Source of the DNA: Sinorhizobium terangae
GTDB lineage: Bacteria > Pseudomonadota > Alphaproteobacteria > Rhizobiales > Rhizobiaceae
Direction: 5' to 3'
Assembly: GCF_029714365.1 (NCBI RefSeq)
Contig: NZ_CP121660.1
Location: 744,001 to 808,000 of the forward strand
Length of the DNA: 64,000 nt
Positions 57,501-64,000 of the stretch are shown here, one piece after another. Both the position numbers and the translations under genes were made by a program. Positions within the stretch are counted from its first letter, which is position 1. Each line of letters begins with the position of its first letter. The notes under the pieces were generated by a model that searched no databases, was not told where the DNA came from, and worked only from the letters and a program-made list of their open reading frames with translations.

Positions 57501-57650
57501 GATGACCATCGTCTTGATAGTGAAGGATGGATCTTCCTCGCGGCCGAGGGCCATATAGGCGTAGGCTCCGGCCACTGTGAAGATGATCATGAAATACCAG
57601 ACGAGTGAGCGATGCTCGAGCGCCCAGTCTGAAAGGTTGAACTTGTTCAC
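54600..57650 (-). CDS. RND-family efflux pump inner-membrane permease
   Basis: A 1016-residue proton-driven exporter with the duplicated 6-helix arrangement. LVWYFMIIFTVAGAYAYMALGREEDPSFTIKTMVIQAKWPGAS is the start typical of the AcrB-like HAE1-related group; the helix 4 proton-relay pair is in GLLVDDAMIAVEMM (about 400); the second half has LMSNAPLGFVALLGVLALVGILIRNSVILI. Works with the two periplasmic adaptors encoded just upstream and presumably a TolC-type channel encoded elsewhere. ATGA overlap (57647-57650) with the adaptor gene. Confidence 0.95.
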   Translation of the reverse strand: MNKFNLSDWALEHRSLVWYFMIIFTVAGAYAYMALGREEDPSFTIKTMVIQAKWPGASAQEVTQQVTDRIEKKLQELNNLEHTRSITTAGQTIVFVDLLPETNAADVKPTWSRVRNLIDDITHEFPQGVIGPFFDDQFGDVYGNIYAFTGDGLSHRELRDFAEDARTQILKIRDVGKVDIVGAQDEVIYLEFSTRKIAALGIDRAAIVSALQAQNAVTQSGFVEAGPERIALRVGGRFISEDTLRGINLRVNDRFFPLTDVANITRGYVDPPSSLFRFNGKPAIGLAIGMKTGGNVLAFGEAIEETMARIVQDLPVGVAVEQVSDQPKVVHEAVGGFTKALFEAVAIVLVISFISLGLRAGLVVAIAIPLVLAITFMVMLYTGISLQRISLGALIIALGLLVDDAMIAVEMMVARLELGDSLKKAATHVYTSTAFPMLTGTLVTVAGFIPVAFNKSSAGEFTFSLFVVIAVSLIVSWIVAVLFTPLLGVTLLPKTMKKHAEHKGWSARAFSRLLQFCLRWRWMTIVATVLLFAGSVAGLSMVQQQFFPSSDRPELIVDWNLPQNSSVAETSRQMGQFEREVLTGNPAVEHWSTYVGRGAPRFILSFDVQPADVAFGQTVIVTKGLEARDKLKQEVEAYLQKTFPGTDAYVKLLEIGPPVGKPIQYRVSGEDLQTVRELAQKLGSVVGTHPSLKNLAFDWNEPARVVKLDVLQDKARQLGVSSQDIAMALNTVVRGDAATQVRDDIYLVNVVGRAAETERGSIDTLLDLQLQSSSGQSVPLSSVARFRYEVEQPTIWRRDRLPTITVKAGISDTTQPASIVKALADKVAGFEQTLPVGYHVEVAGAVEESAKSQGPIATVAPVMLLIMATLLMIQLQSFHRLFLVFSVAPLALIGVVMALLMSNAPLGFVALLGVLALVGILIRNSVILIVQIEELRAEGMSPWKAVVEATEHRMRPIMLTAAAATLALIPIAHEIFWGPMAYAMMGGIVVGTALTLLFLPALYVAWFRIPREVEQH

Positions 57651-58744
57651 GGGCGTTGCTCCTGTTTGGTTCTGACGCTCTGGCCCTCGGCCAGCTGATT
57701 CACACCGGCGACGACAACCTCTTCCCCGTCCGTAAGCCCGGAGAGGACGCGGATGGAACGAGCGTCGTTGGAGGAGATGTCGAGCCGGACGGGCCTCAGT
57801 GAAACGGTGTGGGTCGCGGGATCGACCACCCAGACATGGTCGGTGCCATCCTTCTTTACGACGGCCGCCGCAGGCAGGCCGATCCGGCGCACTTGCTGCA
57901 CCTCTGGTGGCGCAGCGGTTATCACTGATCCGAGGCGGAAGACTTCCGGCGCCTGATCGATCGCGATTTTCAGCCTGCGCATGCGGGTGCCGGCATCGGC
58001 CTGCGGTCCGATCTCGCGCAGAACGCCGGAGGTCCGGAGCGTCTCGTCGAGTTGGAGGGCGACGTCGAACCGATCGCCCAGGCGCAAGGCGCGCAACTGC
58101 GCTTCCGGCACGTCGACGACCACGTCACGCCGATCAAGGCGAGCGAGTCTCAGCACCGGCTGACCAGCGGTTACCGTCTGTCCGACTTCGACCGCCGTGG
58201 CCGTGACAACACCATCGAACTCGGCCTTCAGCTCGGCATAACCAAGCTGCTCGCGCGCCTTGTCGAGGCTGGCATTTGCCTGTCCGACACTGGCCCAGGC
58301 CGACTTCAGCGCCTGCTCGGCAAGATCCAGGTCGGCGATACTCGCAGCACTCGTCGAGGAAAGCCTGCGCTTGCGGTTCTCCGTCAACATGGCGTTTTCA
58401 AACTGCGCTTCAGCGTTGCGCAGGTCGGCTTCGGCGCTCCGGACCGCAAGCTCAAGGGCGAGCGGATCAATCTCGGCCACGACATCGCCTGCCCGCACGA
58501 GGTCGCCGACATTCACTTTGCGCGATACGACGCGCCCCAATGTGCGGAATGCAAGATCGGTTTCCACCCGGGCCTGGACGATTCCGGGGAAGTGCACTGT
58601 TTCCGCCTGCGCGGCGCTCGCCGCGACGGACTTGACGGGCCGCGGCTTGGCCGGCTCGCCAGCGCCGGCATCCTGATCGCAGCCGGCAAGAAGCGCGAGT
58701 GCTGCGACGAGTGAAAACGAAAGGTGAGATTGGTAACGAGCCAT
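57647..58744 (-). CDS. RND efflux periplasmic adaptor lipoprotein (second)
   Basis: A 365-residue membrane-fusion protein. Lipobox LVAALALLAGC, half-lipoyl segment DLAFRTLGRVVSRKVNVGDLVRAGDVVAEID, helical hairpin about 100-165, second half-lipoyl GYAELKAEFDGVVTATAVEVGQTV, then beta-barrel and membrane-proximal domain. Stop overlaps the permease ATG. Having two different adaptors beside one pump is common in rhizobia; they may form a mixed hexamer. Confidence 0.92.
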   Translation of the reverse strand: MARYQSHLSFSLVAALALLAGCDQDAGAGEPAKPRPVKSVAASAAQAETVHFPGIVQARVETDLAFRTLGRVVSRKVNVGDLVRAGDVVAEIDPLALELAVRSAEADLRNAEAQFENAMLTENRKRRLSSTSAASIADLDLAEQALKSAWASVGQANASLDKAREQLGYAELKAEFDGVVTATAVEVGQTVTAGQPVLRLARLDRRDVVVDVPEAQLRALRLGDRFDVALQLDETLRTSGVLREIGPQADAGTRMRRLKIAIDQAPEVFRLGSVITAAPPEVQQVRRIGLPAAAVVKKDGTDHVWVVDPATHTVSLRPVRLDISSNDARSIRVLSGLTDGEEVVVAGVNQLAEGQSVRTKQEQRP

Positions 58745-58745
58745 C

Positions 58746-59810
58746 TTACTTGCCCTTCCAGGCCACGGCTTGGCCTTCCTTGAGAAACTTTCCGCCCTCC
58801 GTGACGATCAGGTCCTGCGGGGCGATCCCGCCTGCGACGATCAGATCGCTTTTGCGGTAGCTCGCGACCGCAATCTTCCTGAGCGACACAGATCGGCTTG
58901 CGGGGTCTATGAGAAACACGGCAGGCTCGCCCATGGCCGACGCGATCGTGCCCGCGGGCAGGATGATTCCCTTGCGCGTCGGTGAACGGAACTCACCGAC
59001 GACCGGAGTGCCGAGCGGCCATTGCGCATCTTCCGGGAGTGCCACCTTGATGCGGACCGTTCCGGTTCTCGTGTCGATGAAGGGAGAGACCTCCCTGACC
59101 GTCGCTTGCGTTTCCAGGGCGCGATCCGCGATTGGTGCCACCTCAACGTCTGCCAGTGGCCGCCCTTCCAGAAAGAAGGCCTCGAACACGTCGAAGACGG
59201 CATCTCGCCGGCCGTCATGGGCGAGCGTGAAGGCAGGCTGCGCCGCAGAAACGACGCGGCCGACCTCGATCTCGCGTGCGGTGATGATGCCGTCCGCGTC
59301 GGCCTTCAGCTCGGTGTAGGACAGGGCGTCCTCGGCCGTCGCCAGCGCCGCCTCGGCAGCTTCCAGCGACGCTTTTGCGGTCCGCAGCTCCTTGTCGGCC
59401 TGATCGAAGGTCGCCTGCGAGATCGAGCGCGAGCGCAAAAGCGCTTCGTACCGATCAAACGTCAGCGTCCTCTGCTTGACGATCGCGCGGGCCGACTCGA
59501 GCCCGGCTCGGGCGACTTCCACGTCGGCCCGCTGTTCTTTGTCGTCAAGGCGGGCGAGAACATCGCCGGTGCGCACATGCGAGCCGACATCGACGAAGCG
59601 CTCGATCACCCTGCCACTGACGCGGAAGGACAGGTCGGACTGTACTCGGGCCTTTACCTCCCCGGTGATTTCGGCTCTGGGCTGATATTCGGCCTGCGAG
59701 GCGCTCACGGCCCGAACCTGCTGCGGCGATGGCGTGACTTCAACTTTGTCTTCGCAGCCGGCGAGATAGGCGCAGGCGAGACCAATTCCAATCAATCGAA
59801 AGGGCTGCAT
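58746..59810 (-). CDS. RND efflux periplasmic adaptor lipoprotein (first)
   Basis: A 354-residue membrane-fusion protein starting MQPFRLIGIGLACAYLAGC with lipobox LAGC. The lipoyl halves are SDLSFRVSGRVIERFVDVGSHVRTGDVLARLD and ALSYTELKADADGIITAREIEVG. ATG 59810 is selected because GGAG lies 7 bases upstream. First gene of the four-gene efflux operon, 51 bases from the TetR operator candidate and divergent from the tetR gene. Confidence 0.92.
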   Translation of the reverse strand: MQPFRLIGIGLACAYLAGCEDKVEVTPSPQQVRAVSASQAEYQPRAEITGEVKARVQSDLSFRVSGRVIERFVDVGSHVRTGDVLARLDDKEQRADVEVARAGLESARAIVKQRTLTFDRYEALLRSRSISQATFDQADKELRTAKASLEAAEAALATAEDALSYTELKADADGIITAREIEVGRVVSAAQPAFTLAHDGRRDAVFDVFEAFFLEGRPLADVEVAPIADRALETQATVREVSPFIDTRTGTVRIKVALPEDAQWPLGTPVVGEFRSPTRKGIILPAGTIASAMGEPAVFLIDPASRSVSLRKIAVASYRKSDLIVAGGIAPQDLIVTEGGKFLKEGQAVAWKGK

Positions 59811-59860
59811 TTTTTGCTCCGTTACGGTTTGCAACCAAAGGGATGATGCGCTAGTATCAC

Positions 59861-59878
59861 TGACTAACGAGTTAGTCA
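59861..59878. promoter_or_regulatory. TetR operator candidate between efflux operon and tetR
   Basis: TGACTAACGAGTTAGTCA has perfect 8-base inverted arms around a GA centre. It lies 51 bases before the first adaptor gene (minus) and 138 bases before the divergent tetR gene (plus), a classic arrangement for autoregulated efflux repression. Confidence 0.75.
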
Positions 59879-60015
59879 ACAACAGCAAAGCCACGCGTTG
59901 CCCCACCGGTCAGAGCGGAAGAGGCATCCCCGCCTAAGCCGCCCGCTAACCTGTTAGAGTCGCCGTAAACACGCGATTCGAACGACCGTCGTGGCCCAGC
60001 AGAAATGGAAGTGAG

Positions 60016-60645
60016 ATGGCAAAGACTGAGAAGAGGCCCTCGCGGGCAGAGCAAAAGGCCCGGCGCCCTCAGGAGATTCTCGAGGCCGCGTTCGAGGAGT
60101 TCACCGCAAAGGGCTACGCGGCTACGCGGGTGGAAGACGTCGCCGCCCGCCTCGGCGTGACGAAGGGCACCATTTATCTGTATTTTCCGACAAAGGAGAT
60201 GCTCTTCGAGGAGATGTTCCGCCACATGTCGACACCGTTCAAGGACGTGCTGGCCTCTGTCGGCACGGTCAAAGGCTCGTGCGCCGACCGACTGCGGGCA
60301 CTCCTGCTCCTTGCATACGCGAAGATTCCCGACGACCGGAGAACACGGGAACTCCTGCGCCTGACACTGTCTGACGGCACGCGTTTCCCTGACATCGTGG
60401 ACCGACACCACGACGAGTTCATCGCCCCGCTGATCGCGGCCGTCCGAGCACTCGTCGGGGAGGGAGTGTCTTCGGGCGAATTCCGCCGTGGAGCCGCTGC
60501 AACATTCCCCGACGTCGTCGCCAGTTCGATCCTTCACGTTACCGTGTGGCGGCTGATGTTTGCGGACCGAAAGCCGATCGACGCACCGGCCTTCATCGAG
60601 GCACACTTTGATCTCGCCCTGAACGGACTTTTGCAGCGCCCGTAG
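60016..60645 (+). CDS. TetR/AcrR-family repressor of the efflux operon
   Basis: A 209-residue repressor. Helix-turn-helix TRVEDVAARLGVTKGTIYLYFPTKEMLFEEMF at about 35-66, with a C-terminal helical ligand domain. Divergent from the RND operon with a shared intergenic palindrome at 59861-59878, so it very likely represses the pump and itself and is released by a pump substrate. The short distance and orientation are as in AcrR-acrAB loci. Confidence 0.9.
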   Translation: MAKTEKRPSRAEQKARRPQEILEAAFEEFTAKGYAATRVEDVAARLGVTKGTIYLYFPTKEMLFEEMFRHMSTPFKDVLASVGTVKGSCADRLRALLLLAYAKIPDDRRTRELLRLTLSDGTRFPDIVDRHHDEFIAPLIAAVRALVGEGVSSGEFRRGAAATFPDVVASSILHVTVWRLMFADRKPIDAPAFIEAHFDLALNGLLQRP

Positions 60646-60757
60646 CGCGCGAGGTTCGATCATGTTCGATCCGCGCACCACGGACACTTCTGCTTTGGAA
60701 CGGCAGAGCGCCACGGTTGGTCGCCTCCATTCACGCCGATCTGCCGCGCGTTCGACG

Positions 60758-61345
60758 TCAGGCGATGGTGAGGCTTCGTGCAAATTGCTCGCCTCCGAGT
60801 ACGACGAAAGAAATGACGGCCATCATGAGGCCGCGTCGGAAGCGCGCCTGCTTGATGATTCTGACGCGGGATGTTTTGAGCAGTTCGGCGGCGAGTACTG
60901 AAGTCCAGTCGGACGTCAGTGCCTGTTGAACGAAGTCTTTGAGATCGGTAAATAAGTCGGGATCGACATAATAGACACGCTGCTCAGCTCCGCCGGACGT
61001 TTTCGCGACGAGTTGCTTATCCGCGCGGGCCCGAGTTGGATAGAGCACTTGCCCGAACTGCAGGATCGGCATGATGACGATACCCCAGACGACTGCGAAG
61101 AACATCGGGCCAAGCGGTGCACGCGTCGGCATGAGATCGCCGAAATGCAACACTAAATTGAGCGCAAGAATGTAGCCGGCTCCAACGATCTGCGCCTTGG
61201 TGTCGTAGGAGCGCGCCGTCACTTGCGCTTCCTGTAGGGCGGCAAGCAGCATCTTGTCTGCATAGTCGCGGCTGTTCTCACGGTATTCGGGGTGCACTGC
61301 GGCATCCGATCGAAGGAAGCGGACTGACGACGGTGTCTCCTGCAT
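60758..61345 (-). CDS. Membrane protein resembling Pycsar effector (PycTM/DUF5706-like)
   Basis: A 195-residue protein. A helical N-terminal segment (SRDYADKMLLAALQEAQVTARSYDTKAQIVGAG) runs into two membrane helices (AGYILALNLVLHFGDLM, GPMFFAVVWGIVIMPILQFGQVLYPTR). A helical region ELLKTSRVRIIKQARFRRGL then precedes a third helix (LMMAVISFVVLGGEQF). This order, with a YPTR-like element after helix 2 and the LSRIxxxKYRxL-like element before helix 3, resembles transmembrane effectors of cyclic-pyrimidine defence systems. No adjacent cyclase is present, so a defence role is only a hypothesis. It lies 14 bases after a small membrane protein gene. Confidence 0.55.
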   Translation of the reverse strand: MQETPSSVRFLRSDAAVHPEYRENSRDYADKMLLAALQEAQVTARSYDTKAQIVGAGYILALNLVLHFGDLMPTRAPLGPMFFAVVWGIVIMPILQFGQVLYPTRARADKQLVAKTSGGAEQRVYYVDPDLFTDLKDFVQQALTSDWTSVLAAELLKTSRVRIIKQARFRRGLMMAVISFVVLGGEQFARSLTIA

Positions 61346-61359
61346 GTCTGGGTCTTCCG

Positions 61360-61566
61360 TCAGTGCTGGGGTGCGAAAGCGAGCGCCGTCATCGCGCCCG
61401 GATCCGCGGCGTCCTCAGGGATGCGGCTCATTGCAACAAAGAATGCTGCCAAAGAAACCAGCGTCAGCACGGTGGTGTCCGCGAGTCCGCTCACGACGGC
61501 TGACCAGGTAAAGAGGCAGGTGCAGACAACACAGGCATTAAGGAACTCGCCGGGCGACGGGCGCAT
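61360..61566 (-). CDS. Small two-helix membrane protein
   Basis: A 68-residue protein, MRPSPGEFLNACVVCTCLFTWSAVV start, with a second helix (DTTVLTLVSLAAFFVAM). Two cysteines in the first helix. ATG 61566 is selected because GGAGG lies 5 bases upstream. Forms a probable two-gene operon with the effector-like gene. Not recognised. Confidence 0.55.
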   Translation of the reverse strand: MRPSPGEFLNACVVCTCLFTWSAVVSGLADTTVLTLVSLAAFFVAMSRIPEDAADPGAMTALAFAPQH

Positions 61567-61660
61567 GAAAGCCTCCGCTCGAAACATTGGGGGTCGGGTT
61601 TTATGGTGGTGATGCTCTGAGTGGCAGGCTCGAGCTTTAAATTGGACAATAAGTCAATTC

Positions 61661-61672
61661 GACTAAATAGTC
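61661..61672. promoter_or_regulatory. TetR operator candidate upstream of the small membrane protein operon
   Basis: GACTAAATAGTC with 5-base inverted arms, flanked by TTC and AAT. The identical 12 bases occur at 63355-63366. It is 95 bases upstream of the minus-strand start 61566 and about 270 bases before the plus-strand tetR gene. The rest of 61567-61940 has no gene; a poorer AGTCA/TGACC pair lies at 61897-61908. Confidence 0.6.
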
Positions 61673-61940
61673 AATATGAGAATGGCGAAGGGGTGCCATG
61701 CGAAAAAGGCGTAGCCGGACGGGGCATCAAGAATGCGCTGATCGCGGCTGTGGTTGGTTCATCGGCTAACTGCGCACCGGCTGGGTGCCGCCGAAGGAGC
61801 CCCTTGCATTTGGCAGGTGCGAAAATGAAAGAGTGGCGCTCAGGCCTTCCGCCGTTAAACGGCCCTCGTATAGACAGGCTTCAGCCTGGACATTATAGTC
61901 AGTATGACCTATTCGTTAAGAGCTTGAGGTTTTGTGTACT

Positions 61941-62603
61941 ATGGCGAACATAAATCCGACTCGCCGAGCCGAAATCGGGCGCGAAAAGCGCGCGAGAACC
62001 CATGCGCAGCTTGTCGAAGCTGCCAAGTCGCTGTTCGCCAGACAGGCTGTGGAGTCTGTCACAGTGGATGACGTGGTTAAGGAGGCCGGGGTCGCCAAGG
62101 GTACGTTCTACGTGCACTTCGATAGCCTGGAGGCATTGACTGCAGCAGTTGCGGAGGAACTGGTGCAGTCGTTCGACGAACTGCTGCAGCCGGGCCGGAT
62201 CTCGATTTCCGATCCCGCCCTGCGAATTGCTTTCGGCTGCAGATTATTCATCGACAAGGCTCTCACTGACTCGCGATGGGCTGCGGTCGCGGCAAGAATG
62301 ACGGCAGCAACTCCGAAGGGTGGCGAGAACATTCGTCGCCGCCTCTTTGAAGACCTTCAGCAGCTTTCGAAAGAATCGCTGGAAGAGACGTCTGCGGAGC
62401 TGAAGCTGGAGGTTGTCGTCGGGATCATGCTCCAGATCTTGCGCGCTCTGGGTGAGGGCAGGTTGTCCTCGCTCGATCGTGACGCTGTCATTAGCGCCAT
62501 CCTCCGCGCGATCGGTCTCAGTGCTCAACAGGCGGAGTCGGTCCTTGAGCGCTTGCCGCCCAATACCATTCCGGAGAAATCCTCTCAAGCCGCGGCGAAC
62601 TGA
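61941..62603 (+). CDS. TetR-family regulator (paralogue 1)
   Basis: A 220-residue regulator starting MANINPTRRAEIGREKRART. HTH region VTVDDVVKEAGVAKGTFYVHFDSLEALTAAV at about 40-70. Clearly related to the product of 62713-63315 over the first 90 residues (GREKRART against GRDRRART, AGVAKGTFY.HF, QSFDELL against RSFDELL). Divergent from the small membrane protein operon, with a shared GACTAAATAGTC site between. Ligand unknown. ATG 61941 is taken; only a weak GAGG lies upstream. Confidence 0.85.
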   Translation: MANINPTRRAEIGREKRARTHAQLVEAAKSLFARQAVESVTVDDVVKEAGVAKGTFYVHFDSLEALTAAVAEELVQSFDELLQPGRISISDPALRIAFGCRLFIDKALTDSRWAAVAARMTAATPKGGENIRRRLFEDLQQLSKESLEETSAELKLEVVVGIMLQILRALGEGRLSSLDRDAVISAILRAIGLSAQQAESVLERLPPNTIPEKSSQAAAN

Positions 62604-62712
62604 CGAGCATGCTTGCTGACAAACTGCGCGTCTGCGAATTGCTAGGGTGGATCCCCCACGTCGCGCATGATCGCCCTATCATGCCGTCACGGACAGCTTC
62701 AATAGGTGTCGG

Positions 62713-63315
62713 TTAGAGCCTGCGGTTGTCGCGTGGGGCACTGCCGAGGGCCCGAAGTGCCGCCTCCAGAGCTTGGCTGGATAATTCGGGCCGAGCGGCT
62801 CGCTCGATAATGCCGCGTGTAACCTGCAGCCAAATGCCAACGACTATGTCGACGGCCAGTTCCGGGTCGCGCACTGTCACCTGGTCTTGTGCAATAGCCT
62901 CGGCAAGATCGACTTTAAGATCAGCGCGCACAGTGCGGCCGAACTCGTTCGGCCTTTGCGAGGTCTGAACGACTAACCGCGCCCATTCATTGTCAGAAAT
63001 CGCTTTTTCCAAGGATTGCGTGAAGGCGAAAGACAGGCGCGCGATCGGGTCCCGCAGCTTGGCCCGGGCGGGTGTCAGCAGTTCGTCGAAACTCCGTCCC
63101 AGTTGCAAACCTACCGCCGCAACCAGTTCGTCGACGTTGTTGAAGTGATAGTAGAAAGTGCCCTTGGCGACCCCTGCTGCCTCTGCAACCGCATCAATGG
63201 TGAGCGCAGCCCCTTCGGCAAGCAACGTCGCCCCCGCTTCGAGGATATGCGCCCGCGTCCGAGCCCGTCGGTCGCGTCCGATTTTTGCTCTTCGCGCAAG
63301 GTTAATCTTCGCCAT
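62713..63315 (-). CDS. TetR-family regulator (paralogue 2), divergent from azoR
   Basis: A 200-residue regulator starting MAKINLARRAKIGRDRRART. HTH LTIDAVAEAAGVAKGTFYYHFNNVDELVAAV at about 37-67. An operator candidate GACTAAATAGTC lies 40 bases upstream of its start, in the gap shared with azoR, so control of azoR and itself is likely. ATG 63315 is preferred over 63345 because it aligns with paralogue 1. Confidence 0.87.
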   Translation of the reverse strand: MAKINLARRAKIGRDRRARTRAHILEAGATLLAEGAALTIDAVAEAAGVAKGTFYYHFNNVDELVAAVGLQLGRSFDELLTPARAKLRDPIARLSFAFTQSLEKAISDNEWARLVVQTSQRPNEFGRTVRADLKVDLAEAIAQDQVTVRDPELAVDIVVGIWLQVTRGIIERAARPELSSQALEAALRALGSAPRDNRRL

Positions 63316-63354
63316 TCGCCATCCCGTCTTGCATCTCAGGCGCAATTTCGCATT

Positions 63355-63366
63355 GACTAAATAGTC
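63355..63366. promoter_or_regulatory. TetR operator candidate between tetR and azoR
   Basis: GACTAAATAGTC, within TTGACTAAATAGTCGA; same 12 bases as 61661-61672. It is 40 bases before the tetR start and 94 bases before azoR. Confidence 0.65.
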
Positions 63367-63459
63367 GAAATGACGCTAATGTTCAATTGAATTTGCCGAG
63401 GGCTGCCTGTCTGGCTTATTACACATCCCCTGATGATTACCCATGTGTGAGGTTTATCG

Positions 63460-64000
63460 ATGCCATCCCTTCTTCACGTCGATTCCAGCATACTCGGCGA
63501 TAAATCGGTCAGCCGCGCACTTTCAGCGGCGGTGGTCGCACGCCTCAAGAATCTCGATCCGAAAATTGAGGTGACATATCGCGACCTCGCGGCTCACCCG
63601 ATCCCGCACCTCTCGGGCGGTTACGTGGGCGTCGTCAGGGGAGGCTTGGAAGCCGGCCATGATGCTGCACTTCAGGCCGACCTTGAACTCGGCGGAAACG
63701 TTCTAGAAGAGTTTCTGGCAGCCGAAACGGTCGTACTCGGGGTAGCCCAATACAATTTCAGCGTGCCCAGCCAACTGAAAGCCTGGATCGATCGCATCGC
63801 AGTCCCAGGCAAGACATTCCGCTACACCGAAAAGGGGCCTGAAAGCCTGGTGGGCAACAAGCGCTTGATCATAGCTCTGGCGCGTGGCGGCTTCTACGGA
63901 CCGGGTTCTCCCGCCGAGAATTTCGAGCACACGCTGACGTATTTGAAGAGCGTGTTCGCCTTCATCGGCATCGCCAATCCTGAGGTCATCGTCGCCGACG
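63460..64000 (+). CDS. azoR: FMN-dependent NADH:quinone oxidoreductase/azoreductase, 5' part
   Basis: The first 180 residues of a flavodoxin-fold enzyme, cut by the window end. MPSLLHVDSSILGDKSVSRAL is the phosphate-binding start of FMN, GVAQYNFSVPSQLKAWIDRIAVPGKTFRYTEKGP is the classical AzoR flavin/substrate segment, and ALARGGFYGPGSP follows. It reduces quinones and azo compounds with NAD(P)H. Controlled probably by the divergent TetR (62713-63315). Full length would be about 200 residues. Confidence 0.93.
   Translation, partial: MPSLLHVDSSILGDKSVSRALSAAVVARLKNLDPKIEVTYRDLAAHPIPHLSGGYVGVVRGGLEAGHDAALQADLELGGNVLEEFLAAETVVLGVAQYNFSVPSQLKAWIDRIAVPGKTFRYTEKGPESLVGNKRLIIALARGGFYGPGSPAENFEHTLTYLKSVFAFIGIANPEVIVAD

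Noticed and set aside
61621..61953. 110-residue plus-strand frame before tetR
   Set aside because: Covers operator sequence, lacks a ribosome site and resembles no protein.
60758..62603. Complete Pycsar defence operon
   Set aside because: No cyclase gene adjoins the effector-like gene; only an orphan effector-like protein can be claimed.
1..64000. CRISPR arrays, tRNA genes, rRNA genes, plasmid replication genes
   Set aside because: None could be recognised by reading; no regularly spaced repeats or RepABC-like proteins are present.

Overview
The window looks like an accessory replicon or genomic island of a Rhizobiaceae bacterium, most likely Ensifer/Sinorhizobium-like. The evidence is high GC content, several copies of a RIME-type rhizobial palindromic intergenic repeat, a fixNOQP/fixIS-type cbb3 oxidase locus, an arginine deiminase operon and many rhizobial-style regulators. 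No rRNA, tRNA, CRISPR array or replication origin was seen.

Layout. (1) 1-872 is the tail of an IS91-family element whose second copy lies at 36539-37410, so two direct repeats bracket about 36 kb. (2) 1-10 kb holds a CBS/BON protein, a zinc alcohol dehydrogenase, a soluble GH94-type phosphorylase and a fused EutB-EutC ethanolamine ammonia-lyase carrying a Tat signal. (3) 9.7-17 kb, minus strand, is a cbb3 oxidase operon in the order ccoNOQP, small membrane protein, DUF2189, ccoI, ccoS, small membrane protein; no ccoG or ccoH is present. (4) 17-21.6 kb has a broken integrase and a three-gene operon of exported proteins (84-aa secreted protein, DUF3300, DUF2950) behind a perfect FNR/FixK box. 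(5) 22-28.9 kb is arcD-arcA-arcB-arcC-nhaC. (6) 29-33 kb has a TPR regulator-like protein, a small protein, a Crp/FixK regulator and a gltS remnant. (7) 33-37.4 kb is an IS91-type element with a scrambled integrase gene, itself interrupted by an IS1111-group (IS110 family) element. (8) 37.6-40.5 kb has a CatB-like acetyltransferase and a class III cyclase-TPR protein. (9) 41.3-53 kb, minus strand, is an aromatic-compound cluster built on a pyrogallol transhydroxylase-like molybdenum enzyme with an unusual SCP2-like N-terminus. Its large-subunit gene is broken by the second IS1111 copy and also has an in-frame TGA. (10) 53.3-60.6 kb is an RND efflux operon with two adaptors, a lipoprotein hydrolase and a divergent TetR. 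(11) 60.7-64 kb has a Pycsar-effector-like membrane protein, two related TetR regulators and the start of azoR.

Much of the first 33 kb fits microaerobic or anoxic energy metabolism: high-affinity oxidase, arginine fermentation, a FixK-like regulator, alcohol dehydrogenase and FNR-type boxes. The right half is catabolism and xenobiotic defence, largely under TetR control, with recurring TGACT/AGTCA operators.

The strongest signals are four. The two identical IS1111 copies can be delimited to the base because removing them restores both interrupted genes, and their 3' noncoding end holds internal copies of both integration junctions, as expected for a bridge/seek RNA. The SCP2-transhydroxylase cluster is unusual. 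The EutBC fusion is apparently Tat-exported. The integrase remnant contains a circularly permuted 197-bp block.
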